Source of the DNA: Thalassotalea_B piscium_A
GTDB lineage: Bacteria; Pseudomonadota; Gammaproteobacteria; Enterobacterales; Alteromonadaceae
Length of the DNA stretch: 64,000 nt
Direction: 5' to 3'
Assembly: GCA_049347715.1 (NCBI GenBank)
Contig: CP186339.1
Location: forward strand, 62,001-126,000
A program made the translations under genes and the position numbers. Shown here piece after piece: positions 45,705 through 54,302 of the stretch. How positions within the stretch are numbered: the first letter of the stretch is position 1; every line of letters starts with the position of its first letter. The notes beneath the pieces are model-generated. The model did not search any database, was not told the DNA's origin, and was given only the letters and a program-made list of their open reading frames with translations.

Positions 45705-46862
45705 ATGAAATGGAAGTTACTTTGGCCGGTTCTACTGACGCTGCTAGTGCCACTTGTGGTGTCATGGTTTAAATACTCTACTCATTTACCCCCTGGATTT
45801 GGAGAGTTTCCACCCACTTATGGCGGAGCCGTTCCTGGATTTAGCTTAACCTATTTTTTGGTGATGCTTGCTGGCGTGATATATATTGGCGGTTTAATTC
45901 TTGTGCCACAGTATTTTGGCTTTAAAGGTGCTCCTGTAAAATCTAGACCCATCATTACTGTTAGTCTACCTTGGTGGTTCTGGGTTGGCGGTGTTGTCAT
46001 GGGCTTTTTCTGGTGGTTAATGTGGACACGTGTGACACCGTTTGGAGATCTTGTCTATTGGGCTTTTACCCCTTTATGGTGGGGGTTTATATTTTTTCTA
46101 GATGGCATAGTTTATAAGAGAAATAACGGCGCTTCTTTGTTTTCAACAAAACCATTTACATTAATCATTAGTGGTTTGGTGTCAGTTTTGGGCTGGGCCT
46201 ACTTTGAATATTATGATTATTTTGTTTTAGGTAATTGGTATTATCCCAATGCCAATCAGATGTCATGGTCAAGTACAGTACTGTCTATCGAGTTTTTGAT
46301 CACTTACTCCACGGTAACCCCAGTTATTTTTCAATGGTATAACTTACTTAAAACATTTCCCCAGCTGAATGCGCGTTATCAAAATGGGCCTAAAATGGTA
46401 TTAAGTGGTAATACTATGATCCTAATTGGCGCGGTATTAATAGGTGCTATGGTGTATTGGCCATTTGCATTATTTTGGGCGGTATGGATTGGGCCTTTTG
46501 CTGTTATGACAGGTATTTTACTTAAATTTAATGTTTGGAATCCGTTTATTGATATAGCCAAAGGTAATTGGACTGCGGGAGTGTTAATCGGAGTATCTTC
46601 ATTGCTCAATGGTTTGTTTTGGGAAATGTGGAATTATGGTTCTATGCATCCTAATGCTGAGCCTATTACCAATCCTAATTATTGGGTCTATAACATACCT
46701 TATGTTGATGTCATCCATATTTTCTCAGAAATGCCATTATTGGGTTATTTTGGTTACATTCCTTTTGGTGTTTTAGTTTGGCAAGTTTTTATATGGAGTG
46801 GGAAAATGTTTAATTTCAATACTCATATCTTGATTGAACCAGTGCCAAATAAAGTTGTTTAA
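45705..46862 (+). CDS. Polytopic Trp-rich membrane protein of unknown function
   Basis: The 385-residue protein has about nine or ten predicted membrane segments and is unusually rich in Trp, Tyr and Phe (for example WWFWVGG, FFWWLMW, FTPLWWGF). Conserved-looking polar motifs inside the hydrophobic regions, such as FEYYDYF and FWEMWNYG, suggest an enzyme or carrier rather than a simple structural protein. A ribosome site (AAAGGA) lies just upstream of the ATG. It follows the TonB receptor by 100 bases on the same strand. I do not recognise the family; a lipid- or isoprenoid-modifying membrane enzyme is one possibility, with no direct support. Confidence 0.75.
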   Translation: MKWKLLWPVLLTLLVPLVVSWFKYSTHLPPGFGEFPPTYGGAVPGFSLTYFLVMLAGVIYIGGLILVPQYFGFKGAPVKSRPIITVSLPWWFWVGGVVMGFFWWLMWTRVTPFGDLVYWAFTPLWWGFIFFLDGIVYKRNNGASLFSTKPFTLIISGLVSVLGWAYFEYYDYFVLGNWYYPNANQMSWSSTVLSIEFLITYSTVTPVIFQWYNLLKTFPQLNARYQNGPKMVLSGNTMILIGAVLIGAMVYWPFALFWAVWIGPFAVMTGILLKFNVWNPFIDIAKGNWTAGVLIGVSSLLNGLFWEMWNYGSMHPNAEPITNPNYWVYNIPYVDVIHIFSEMPLLGYFGYIPFGVLVWQVFIWSGKMFNFNTHILIEPVPNKVV

Positions 46863-46880
46863 GTGTAGCGTACTTTGCAT

Positions 46881-46918
46881 AAAAAAGAGGCCAAGAGATT
46901 TAAATCACTTGGCCTCTT
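46881..46918 (-). terminator. Terminator between convergent genes, stronger for the aminotransferase
   Basis: An 11-base-pair perfect stem (46885-46895 with 46908-46918, AAGAGGCCAAG and its complement) has a 12-base loop. The A-run at 46881-46886 becomes a T-run on the minus strand, so it ends the aminotransferase transcript. On the plus strand the following TTAATG is a weaker T-tract. Confidence 0.85.
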
Positions 46919-46953
46919 AATGTTGATAAAGTAGTTAAAACAAAAGGGTTTGT

Positions 46954-48141
46954 TTAAAGTACTTTTGCAATAGATTGTGCTAAATAGTCAACATTGCTTT
47001 TAGCAATACCTGCAATACTCATACGACTTGAGCCAACCATGTAAATGCTGAATTCGTCTTGCAAGCGTTGAACTTGCTCAGGCGTAATACCTAAAAAGGA
47101 GAACATGCCTTTTTGACGAGTGATAAAACTAAAATCACGTGTAATTCCCATTTCGGCTAACTTATCAACAAGAATTTGACGATTACCATTAATGCGATCG
47201 CGCATTTCTTTTAATTCACCATACCATTGTTGACGTAATTCATCAGAATGAAGAATGGTCTCTACGATTGCAGCACCATGTGCTGGGGGCATAGAATAAA
47301 TACAACGGACAACGGAAAGAAGTACAGAGTTTGCAATATCCGCATTAGCTGCAGAACTTGCAATAATCGTAGTTCCACCAATACGTTCGCGGTATAAACC
47401 AAAGTTTTTAGAGCATGAGCTGCAAACAATCATTTCTTCAACGCTTTGTGCAACTAGGCGTAAACCATAAGCATCTTCGTCTAAACCGTCACCAAAACCT
47501 TGATAGGCCATATCTACTACAGGTAACCATGATTGTTTTTTGGCAACTTCAGCAATTTGTTGCCATTGCTCATTTGATAAATCCATTCCACTTGGGTTAT
47601 GACAACAAGCATGTAATAACACTGCATCATCTGCACTTACGTCTTTTAATGCAGCTAACATTCCGTCAAAATCAAGTGTTTTATTTTCATAATCATAATA
47701 TGGATAGGTTTTTACGGTTAGTCCTGCGGCCTGAAATAAGCCAGTATGATTGGCCCATGTTGGGTTACTTACCCAAATGGTAGTACCTGCCTTACATGAT
47801 TTAATAAATTCAGCGGCAACGCGTAATGCCCCTGTACCACCGGGAGTTGAAACGGTGCGAGCACGATTTTCAATAAGCACTTTGTGATTACCGAAAATTA
47901 ATTTACTCATTTCTTCGTTAAATAGTGGTGAGCCGGTTGGGCCAATATAAACTTTGGTATCTTCAGTATCGAAACGATATTTTTCAGCTTTTTTCACACA
48001 ATCTAAAATTGCAGTGTGACCAGCTTCGTTTTTATATACACCAACACCCAAATCAATTTTATTTGGATTTGAATCTGCGCGATATTTTGCCAATAAGCCT
48101 AAAATTGGGTCAGCAGGCAATGCCTTTAAGCTACCAAACAT
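46954..48141 (-). CDS. Aspartate/aromatic-amino-acid aminotransferase
   Basis: The 395-residue fold-type I PLP enzyme has the AspC/TyrB family pattern: GVGVYKNEAGHT at the N-terminus, the NPSGMD motif, and the PLP Lys near residue 245 in SSCSKNFGLYRERIG. The Arg of the SSRMS motif near residue 375 binds the substrate carboxylate. It transfers amino groups between glutamate and aspartate or aromatic amino acids. AspC and TyrB cannot be separated safely by eye, so no symbol is given. It is a single gene with its own terminator. Confidence 0.93.
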   Translation of the reverse strand: MFGSLKALPADPILGLLAKYRADSNPNKIDLGVGVYKNEAGHTAILDCVKKAEKYRFDTEDTKVYIGPTGSPLFNEEMSKLIFGNHKVLIENRARTVSTPGGTGALRVAAEFIKSCKAGTTIWVSNPTWANHTGLFQAAGLTVKTYPYYDYENKTLDFDGMLAALKDVSADDAVLLHACCHNPSGMDLSNEQWQQIAEVAKKQSWLPVVDMAYQGFGDGLDEDAYGLRLVAQSVEEMIVCSSCSKNFGLYRERIGGTTIIASSAANADIANSVLLSVVRCIYSMPPAHGAAIVETILHSDELRQQWYGELKEMRDRINGNRQILVDKLAEMGITRDFSFITRQKGMFSFLGITPEQVQRLQDEFSIYMVGSSRMSIAGIAKSNVDYLAQSIAKVL

Positions 48142-48372
48142 TTCTCCGTATACCTTATGAAAAAGCGGGATTTAACTGAGAATACGCCATCGCACTTTCA
48201 GTAGAATTAATTCCCTATGATGAAAGCGCAAGCATAGCTCCATTACGGTTATTTTTAAAGCATTTAAGCGAAAAAACGTAGAATTAATATGCCAAAAGGG
48301 CGAAACAAACTTTGTAAGTTGCTTGGTAAACTTTTAACCGTATTATTTTTACGGTAACAAAATGGCTAAAGA

Positions 48373-49083
48373 TTAAAAGCTACCTGCAATTGCAGCAATT
48401 AAACCAATCAAGCCACCAAAGACTCCACCCCATACAACTAACCAACCTAAATGTTGGCGAATCATGGTTTGGATAATTTCTTTAACTAATTGTGGCGTAA
48501 GCTCATTTAAACGTTTCTCAATAATATCGCTAACTTTATCTCGCATACCGGCAATAATATTTGGCTGTTCTAATTCTTGGCGTAATAAAGTATTGAATGT
48601 GTCACTTTGAGAAATTTCAGTTACGGTTTCTTTCATTTTATCAATAAAAGGTTCTCTGAGCGGTTGTAGTGCTTCTTTACCACCAACCATAGCTAACATA
48701 CCGCCAAAGGATGAGGTTTCAATGACATTAACTAAGTTATCAAATGCTGGGGAGAGATCGATTTTGTCAATAACAGGAGCTAAATTAATCGTAGTGGCAC
48801 TACCTTTACTGTCAGATAAGAATCTATCAATATTCTCTTCTGTGAAAAATTGCTCCATCATTAAATCCCGAATTCCAGCTTTAAAATCTTCAAAGCGAGC
48901 AGGAATGACTCCCGAACCATATAAGAAGGGAATTTTTTCAAAAAGCATATGTATAGCTAGCCAGTTGGTTACTGCTCCTGATAAAGCAAATAAACCTACG
49001 GCAAACAAAACAGAATAATCTAAATAATAACCCGCTAGCATGGCTATTAACGCACTAATATTAGTAATAAAGCTTTTATTCAT
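48373..49083 (-). CDS. DUF445 family membrane protein
   Basis: The 236-residue protein has a hydrophobic N-terminus (about 8-45), with ALSGAVTNWLAIHMLFEK matching the DUF445 signature (G-x-x-TN-x-xAI-x-MLF). A soluble helical middle follows, and a Gly-rich C-terminal helix (about 212-235). Bacterial members of the family have no settled function. It stands alone and is divergent from the cyclophilin gene. Confidence 0.85.
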   Translation of the reverse strand: MNKSFITNISALIAMLAGYYLDYSVLFAVGLFALSGAVTNWLAIHMLFEKIPFLYGSGVIPARFEDFKAGIRDLMMEQFFTEENIDRFLSDSKGSATTINLAPVIDKIDLSPAFDNLVNVIETSSFGGMLAMVGGKEALQPLREPFIDKMKETVTEISQSDTFNTLLRQELEQPNIIAGMRDKVSDIIEKRLNELTPQLVKEIIQTMIRQHLGWLVVWGGVFGGLIGLIAAIAGSF

Positions 49084-49233
49084 TGTTCTTCTATATTGCT
49101 GAAAAAATTGGCGTTATATTATCAAGCCTATGAGTATTCGCCAACAACTTAAGGGATTTGCTTTTGATCAATATTTGCTAGTAAGGGAGCCTTAGATTTG
49201 TTTTACTGTGATATACACAGATCTCAAAAGCGA

Positions 49234-50079
49234 ATGAGTATGCAAATCATAAAAGGTTTATTAGTAATAGCCCTGACTTTCAGTACGATAGCGCAGGCAA
49301 CTGAATGGCGTGTACTTGACCCGAATAAAACGGTTTTGCTCACCTTACCTCAAGGCAAAGTGGTTATTGAGTTAGCACCTCAGTTTGCTCCTAATCATGT
49401 AACTCAATTTATTCAGTTAGCGCGAAAAAATCACTACCAGGATGCTAAGTTTTATCGTGTTATCGACGGCTTTGTAGCGCAAGGAGGACCGGCTGATGAT
49501 AAGGACAGTAAGCAATTAATTTCACCTCTACGTTTAGAGGGCGAATTTGATTTTGAAAAAACATTAAGTTTCACTCTAGTGCAAACAAATGATCTGTTTG
49601 CTGAACAAACAGGTTTTCAAGATGGGTTCGCTTTGGGATACGAAGCAAAAGCGCATAAAGCATGGATGTTACATTGCCCAGGCGTTATCGCCATGGCAAG
49701 AGAAACAGGCGCAGATACAGCGACCAGCCATTTTTATATTACTATTGGGCAAGCACCACGATATTTAGATCGTTTAATGACGATTTTTGGTCGAGTGGTT
49801 TATGGCATGAATCACGTACAAGCCATTACACGTACTGAAAATATTGAAGGTGAATCGCCAGTAGACCCCGCAGATTATACTTCCATGGTGTCGATGCAGC
49901 TAATGAGCGATGTTCCTAAAAGCGAGCGGATTAATATCGAAGTTGAAATGACAAATACTAAAGATTTTCAGCAAAAGTTAGCCAAAAGAAGAGTACGTGA
50001 AAATGCTTTTTTCTTTAAAAAACCACCTCAGGTTTTAGATATTTGTCAAACGGAAGTAAAAAGTAGGCGAGTAAATTAA
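49234..50079 (+). CDS. Periplasmic cyclophilin-type peptidyl-prolyl isomerase
   Basis: The ATG at 49234, or the one at 49240, gives a proper signal peptide ending AQA; the longer frame from 49198 has a hydrophilic extension that does not fit. The mature protein of about 260 residues has the cyclophilin pattern with FYRVIDGFVAQGG, GVIAMARE, ATSHFYITIGQ and a following TIFGRVVYG. It catalyses cis-trans isomerisation of proline bonds in exported proteins. It is longer than PpiA, with an insert of about 50 residues before GVIAMARE and a C-terminal basic tail. It is separated from its neighbours by ordinary intergenic gaps. Confidence 0.9.
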   Translation: MSMQIIKGLLVIALTFSTIAQATEWRVLDPNKTVLLTLPQGKVVIELAPQFAPNHVTQFIQLARKNHYQDAKFYRVIDGFVAQGGPADDKDSKQLISPLRLEGEFDFEKTLSFTLVQTNDLFAEQTGFQDGFALGYEAKAHKAWMLHCPGVIAMARETGADTATSHFYITIGQAPRYLDRLMTIFGRVVYGMNHVQAITRTENIEGESPVDPADYTSMVSMQLMSDVPKSERINIEVEMTNTKDFQQKLAKRRVRENAFFFKKPPQVLDICQTEVKSRRVN

Positions 50080-50134
50080 TCACGATTAATTAACGTTTAT
50101 AAAGTAATAGGGCTTGAGTTAAGGAGAGAAAGTA

Positions 50135-50470
50135 ATGGAAAAGTTATTTTTAGGTATTAGTAATCATGTTGTTTGTATTAATAAAAAAACGGGTGATGAA
50201 CTTTGGAAAACAAAAGTAAAAAGTTCTATGATCACCAATATTTATTATGAAGAGGGCTTTATCTTTGCTTATTCAGGAGGACACTTATTTTGTTTGAAGG
50301 CTAAAGATGGCGCTATTATTTGGGAAAATCCTCTTAAAGGCTTAGGTTATGGCACTTGCATCATAGCAAGTGAACATCAAAATGCTACAGTGATAGCAAG
50401 CCAAATTGCCATGCAACAAACGCTAGCGGCAAGCGCAACGATTACCGCAGGCAGTTCATCAAGTAGCTAG
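50135..50470 (+). CDS. Short PQQ-like beta-propeller repeat protein
   Basis: The 111-residue protein has two or three blades of the PQQ-repeat type (VVCINKKTGDELWKT and LFCLKAKDGAIIWEN), then a low-complexity Ala/Thr/Ser tail ending in five Ser. It has no signal peptide. A functional propeller needs seven or eight blades, so it must either assemble as an oligomer or be a remnant. A clear ribosome site (AAGGAGAG) precedes the ATG, which argues that it is expressed. Function unknown. Confidence 0.7.
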   Translation: MEKLFLGISNHVVCINKKTGDELWKTKVKSSMITNIYYEEGFIFAYSGGHLFCLKAKDGAIIWENPLKGLGYGTCIIASEHQNATVIASQIAMQQTLAASATITAGSSSSS

Positions 50471-50505
50471 TTGTGCTGGTTTATCTCATATAAATTGGGT
50501 ACGTA

Positions 50506-51114
50506 TTATGCTTTTGGGTTACTTTTGGTAAAGGTTAGATAAGTACCTATTCCAGCGAGTAATACGACTAATAGTAATCCAACAACACCGAGTACTCGAT
50601 CAAGTGCTTTTATTCCGGTCCAACGCAGATAATGAATATCATAGATGGTATTAATCAAATCTGTATCTTTACCTTGTTGTCTTAACGTTAGTTGAGGCCA
50701 ATTAAGAGTGATGTTTACATCTGTTGAAGTAGTGATTTTAAATTTATCTATCGCCACTATTTCACCGTAACGATCAGGGTTTTCTTTTATTGCATCATTA
50801 ACGAGAAGCTTAACTTGTTCAACGGGGATTGACGGTATAACTTCAAAATTAATAGGATTAAGTTGTTGCCAGCCTTGTTCATTTTGAATTAATAGATGAT
50901 CGCCGAGTATAGTTCTATATTGTTTGATTGCTAACCAATGAGTAGTAGACGTTTGTGGCATGGGAATGTGATGTTTCAGTGGATAGAGCTTCACTGAAAG
51001 AGATTGATAGGCTTCTTGGTAGCCAGGTTTAAAAAAGAAAAAAATACCAGTGACAGCCCAAGCTATAAATGGCAATAACATAAAAAGACCGAGTGTTTTA
51101 TGAAACGTCCGCAT
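50506..51114 (-). CDS. PepSY-associated transmembrane protein
   Basis: The start at 51114 follows AAGGGCG at a good distance; the frame is open a further 57 bases upstream without support. The protein of about 202 residues begins FHKTLGLFMLLPFIAWAVTG, a PepSY-type membrane segment. A periplasmic domain (about 45-165) contains two PepSY-like stretches, and a membrane helix closes it (about 175-198; VVGLLLVVLLAGIG). Such proteins often accompany iron uptake or act as reductase-like membrane partners, but no such gene is adjacent. Its role is unknown. Confidence 0.75.
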   Translation of the reverse strand: MRTFHKTLGLFMLLPFIAWAVTGIFFFFKPGYQEAYQSLSVKLYPLKHHIPMPQTSTTHWLAIKQYRTILGDHLLIQNEQGWQQLNPINFEVIPSIPVEQVKLLVNDAIKENPDRYGEIVAIDKFKITTSTDVNITLNWPQLTLRQQGKDTDLINTIYDIHYLRWTGIKALDRVLGVVGLLLVVLLAGIGTYLTFTKSNPKA

Positions 51115-51346
51115 GATATTCGCCCTTGAAAAGTTAATGATCGCTTGCACCATAAATGTGCAGACGTACAAGTATATGGCAAATACAGGTCATAAAGCGA
51201 TAAAAATGTAAAAAAACTTTACCGGTTATTTCGTTTTTATTTATTTTATTTTCAGTACGTTATAATTTTTATTGGTATTGTTTATGGTAATGGCACAAGA
51301 GTTGAAAAGGTAGAGTTACTTACTTTTTAGTTTAGGTTGATTGTTC

Positions 51347-52231
51347 ATGCTAGCTAGCTTTATCAAACACCATCATTTACCCGATGTGTTCGAACAGACG
51401 GCGAACAATTATTATTTGCCGATTGCTGAGCAAATCACCCATAAAGCTAAAACGTCATCAGTGCCACTATTTGTCGGTATAAATGGTTGTCAAGGCAGCG
51501 GAAAATCTACTCTAGCTTCTTTTTTAGCGGCTTACATTTCAGAAAAACACCAGTTAAATGTGCTGGTGATGTCATTGGATGACTTTTATTTATCTCAAGC
51601 TAAACGACAAGTACTCGCACAAACAGTACATCCCTTATTAGCAACTCGCGGGGTGCCCGGCACTCATGACACTAAGTTAATGGCAGAGGTTTTCAAAAAA
51701 TTATCCCTTAACCAAAGTGATTTTGTGATTCCTAGATTTAATAAAGCCGCAGATGAACCTTGTGACAAATCTCAATGGCAACATGTTGATTCTACGGTTG
51801 ATATTGTGTTATTCGAAGGTTGGTGTTGGGGCATCAATGCTCAATCTTTGCCAGAGTTGGAATCACCCGTAAATGCATTAGAACAAAGGTATGATGCCGA
51901 GGGCATTTGGCGTCAGTATGTTAACGCACAATTAATCAATCAGTACCAACCCTTGTATCGATATTTTGATTTTTGGGTGGTATTGCAAGCACCATCATTT
52001 GACTGTGTGTATCGCTGGCGGTTAGAACAAGAAGAAAAGCTAGCAAAACATTTACAAGAGAATGCTTCAACGAGCAAGGTTATGACTGCGCAACAAGTTA
52101 ACGATTTCATACAGTTTTTTCAACGGCTTACCGAACATGGTTTAGCAACGTTGGGGCAGTCAGCTGATATTCTTCTGACGTTAGATTCACAACGACAAAT
52201 TATGCACTCTTCATACGGAGAAACAAGCTAA
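51347..52231 (+). CDS. D-glycerate kinase (GLYK-like P-loop kinase)
   Basis: The ATG at 51347 is preferred over the TTG at 51341. The 294-residue protein has a P-loop, GINGCQGSGKST, near residue 46, then SLDDFYLS, a TRGVPGTHD motif, IPRFNKAADEP and FEGWCWG. This is the pattern of the plant- and yeast-type glycerate kinase / phosphoribulokinase-like family. It should phosphorylate D-glycerate, most likely at position 3. Its stop overlaps the start of the phosphatase gene by one base (TAATG). In this operon it would return glycerate, released from glucosylglycerate, to 3-phosphoglycerate, the acceptor of the synthase. Confidence 0.85.
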   Translation: MLASFIKHHHLPDVFEQTANNYYLPIAEQITHKAKTSSVPLFVGINGCQGSGKSTLASFLAAYISEKHQLNVLVMSLDDFYLSQAKRQVLAQTVHPLLATRGVPGTHDTKLMAEVFKKLSLNQSDFVIPRFNKAADEPCDKSQWQHVDSTVDIVLFEGWCWGINAQSLPELESPVNALEQRYDAEGIWRQYVNAQLINQYQPLYRYFDFWVVLQAPSFDCVYRWRLEQEEKLAKHLQENASTSKVMTAQQVNDFIQFFQRLTEHGLATLGQSADILLTLDSQRQIMHSSYGETS

Positions 52232-53070
52232 TGACAGGTCGCGTGCTTATATTTAGTGATCTCGATGGCACTTTATTAGATCATCATACTTATCTGGCGG
52301 ACGCAGCAAAACCCATGCTAGCGCAACTTAATGCTGCCGATATCCCTGTTATTTTAAATACCAGTAAGACTCGTGCTGAGCTAGATGAAATCACAACTGA
52401 ATTAGGTATTAAGACACCTTTTATTGTTGAAAATGGTGCTGCTGTATTTATTCCTATCGGTACATTTTCAACACAACCGGAAGACACGGTTCAAATTGAC
52501 AATTATTGGGTGAAGTCATTTTGTTTACCACGCCAACATTGGTTAGATGTGTTAGCTGAACATTGCCAAGACTTTTATGGAAGCTATGTGGGCTTTTCAC
52601 AGTTGTCAGCTAGCCAACTAGTTGAGCTTACAGGATTATCTAAAGAAAAAGCGGTTCAGGCGAAAACGCGTTTGTTTGGAGAGCCTTTACACTGGAAGGG
52701 AAGTGACAGTGATAAAGAACGTTTTATTAAATTACTGTGTGATTTAGGCGTTAATGTTCTTCAGGGGGGACGTTTTCTTCATGTCAGTGGTTATTGTGAT
52801 AAGGGGCAAGCCATGATTTGGTTGGCTGAGTGTTATAGAGAGCATTATGAAAGTAGTGAAATAGTCACGATCGCATTAGGTGATGGCGATAATGATATTG
52901 CTATGCTTGAAGCCGCCAATATTGCAGTACAAGTGCGTTCACCCGTTAATGATTTCCCTATTTTAAAAAGACAAATATCAACAATCCAAACACAAGAATG
53001 TGGGCCGCAGGGCTGGGCAGAAAGCTTACAGCAACTTTTATCATCAAAACTTACCAATAGAGGGACATAA
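52231..53070 (+). CDS. Glucosyl/mannosyl-3-phosphoglycerate phosphatase (HAD family)
   Basis: The 279-residue HAD enzyme has motif I FSDLDGTLLD near residue 8, motif II with Asn/Thr-Ser (ILNTSKTR), and motif IV GDGDNDIAML near residue 217. The cap and overall pattern match mannosyl-3-phosphoglycerate phosphatase (MpgP/YedP). Next to a glucosyl-3-phosphoglycerate synthase it most likely removes phosphate from glucosyl-3-phosphoglycerate to give glucosylglycerate (GpgP role). Specificity is inferred from context. Confidence 0.88.
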   Translation: MTGRVLIFSDLDGTLLDHHTYLADAAKPMLAQLNAADIPVILNTSKTRAELDEITTELGIKTPFIVENGAAVFIPIGTFSTQPEDTVQIDNYWVKSFCLPRQHWLDVLAEHCQDFYGSYVGFSQLSASQLVELTGLSKEKAVQAKTRLFGEPLHWKGSDSDKERFIKLLCDLGVNVLQGGRFLHVSGYCDKGQAMIWLAECYREHYESSEIVTIALGDGDNDIAMLEAANIAVQVRSPVNDFPILKRQISTIQTQECGPQGWAESLQQLLSSKLTNRGT

Positions 53071-53072
53071 CT

Positions 53073-54302
53073 ATGGCTGATTTTTATCAAAATGGCATGG
53101 TCACCACATTACATAATTTATCTCAGAGAACGCCTGAAAGTTTAGAGGCCGAATTGTTAGAATTTTCTAAGGTAAGGCCATTAGGTTTAATTCTTCCTTC
53201 TTTATTCTCTGAATTAGAAGGTAAAGCATTACCTGATATCATTGGTAAAATTAAAGAAGTTGAATACTTATCTGAAATCGTCATCGGCTTAGATCGTGCT
53301 GATGAAGCACAGTATCGCCATGCATTAAGCTTTTTTGGTCAGTTGCCTCAACACCATAAAGTGCTGTGGAATGATGGTCCTCGTTTACAAGCACTTGATG
53401 CGAAATTACAAAAACTAGGCTTGGCACCGAAAGAGTTAGGTAAGGGCCGTAATGTTTGGTACTGCATGGGTTATATCCTAGCATCGGGTAAAGCGGAGTC
53501 TGTTGCCTTACATGATTGTGATATTTTGACCTATGATCGACAGCTACTTGCCCGATTATTATATCCTGTGGCTAATCCATTTTTTAATTATGAATTTTCC
53601 AAGGGATTTTATGCGCGGGTTGCCGATGGAAAAATTAATGGTCGAGTTTCTCGCTTATTGGTGACACCGTTAATTAAAGCCTTAAAGAAAACGGTAGGGC
53701 ATTGTGACTATTTAGAGTATATGGATAGTTTCTTATATCCTCTCGCAGGGGAATTTTCATTCCGTAGAGATGTGCTTAATGATTTACGTATCCCAAGTGA
53801 CTGGGGCTTGGAGATTGGCGTGCTATCTGAAATGCATCGTAACTACTCCTCGAATCGCCTTTGTCAGGTGGATATTGCGTCGACTTATGATCATAAACAT
53901 CAAGATCTTTCATTAGATAATGAAAACGGTGGTTTATCTAAAATGTCGATAGACATAAGTAAAGCGCTGATCCGTAAGTTAGCAACACAAGGTGAAACCT
54001 TCACCACTGAAAAATTCAGAACATTAAAAGCCACTTACTATCGTATAGCGCTAGATTATGTAGAAACATATCATAATGATGCCATTATGAACGGTTTGTC
54101 GTTAGATATTCATAATGAAGAAAAAGCCGTGGAAATGTTTGCGCAAAACATTTTAACTGCAGGCCATAACTTTTTAGAGCAACCGATGGAAACTCCATTC
54201 ATTCCATCATGGAATAGGGTTGTTAGTGCAATGCCAAATGTATTAGCGGAATTGAAAGAAGCCGTTGAGTTAGATAACAAAGAGTTTTCAACCAAGGGTT
54301 AA
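53073..54302 (+). CDS. Glucosyl-3-phosphoglycerate synthase (GT81-like)
   Basis: The 409-residue GT-A glycosyltransferase has a nucleotide-sugar domain with GKGRNVWYCMGY, and HDCDILTY acts as the DxD metal motif (about residue 147). DWGLEIGVLSEMHRN near residue 250 is the family's acceptor-side motif. The family joins glucose from NDP-glucose to 3-phosphoglycerate. No signal peptide is present. It begins two bases after the phosphatase and overlaps the phosphorylase by one base. Confidence 0.88.
   Translation: MADFYQNGMVTTLHNLSQRTPESLEAELLEFSKVRPLGLILPSLFSELEGKALPDIIGKIKEVEYLSEIVIGLDRADEAQYRHALSFFGQLPQHHKVLWNDGPRLQALDAKLQKLGLAPKELGKGRNVWYCMGYILASGKAESVALHDCDILTYDRQLLARLLYPVANPFFNYEFSKGFYARVADGKINGRVSRLLVTPLIKALKKTVGHCDYLEYMDSFLYPLAGEFSFRRDVLNDLRIPSDWGLEIGVLSEMHRNYSSNRLCQVDIASTYDHKHQDLSLDNENGGLSKMSIDISKALIRKLATQGETFTTEKFRTLKATYYRIALDYVETYHNDAIMNGLSLDIHNEEKAVEMFAQNILTAGHNFLEQPMETPFIPSWNRVVSAMPNVLAELKEAVELDNKEFSTKG

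Noticed and set aside
47415..47783. A 122-codon plus-strand frame opposite the aminotransferase
   Set aside because: It is antisense to the PLP-binding part of a well-supported gene and is rich in His, Gln and Leu, as expected of a shadow frame.
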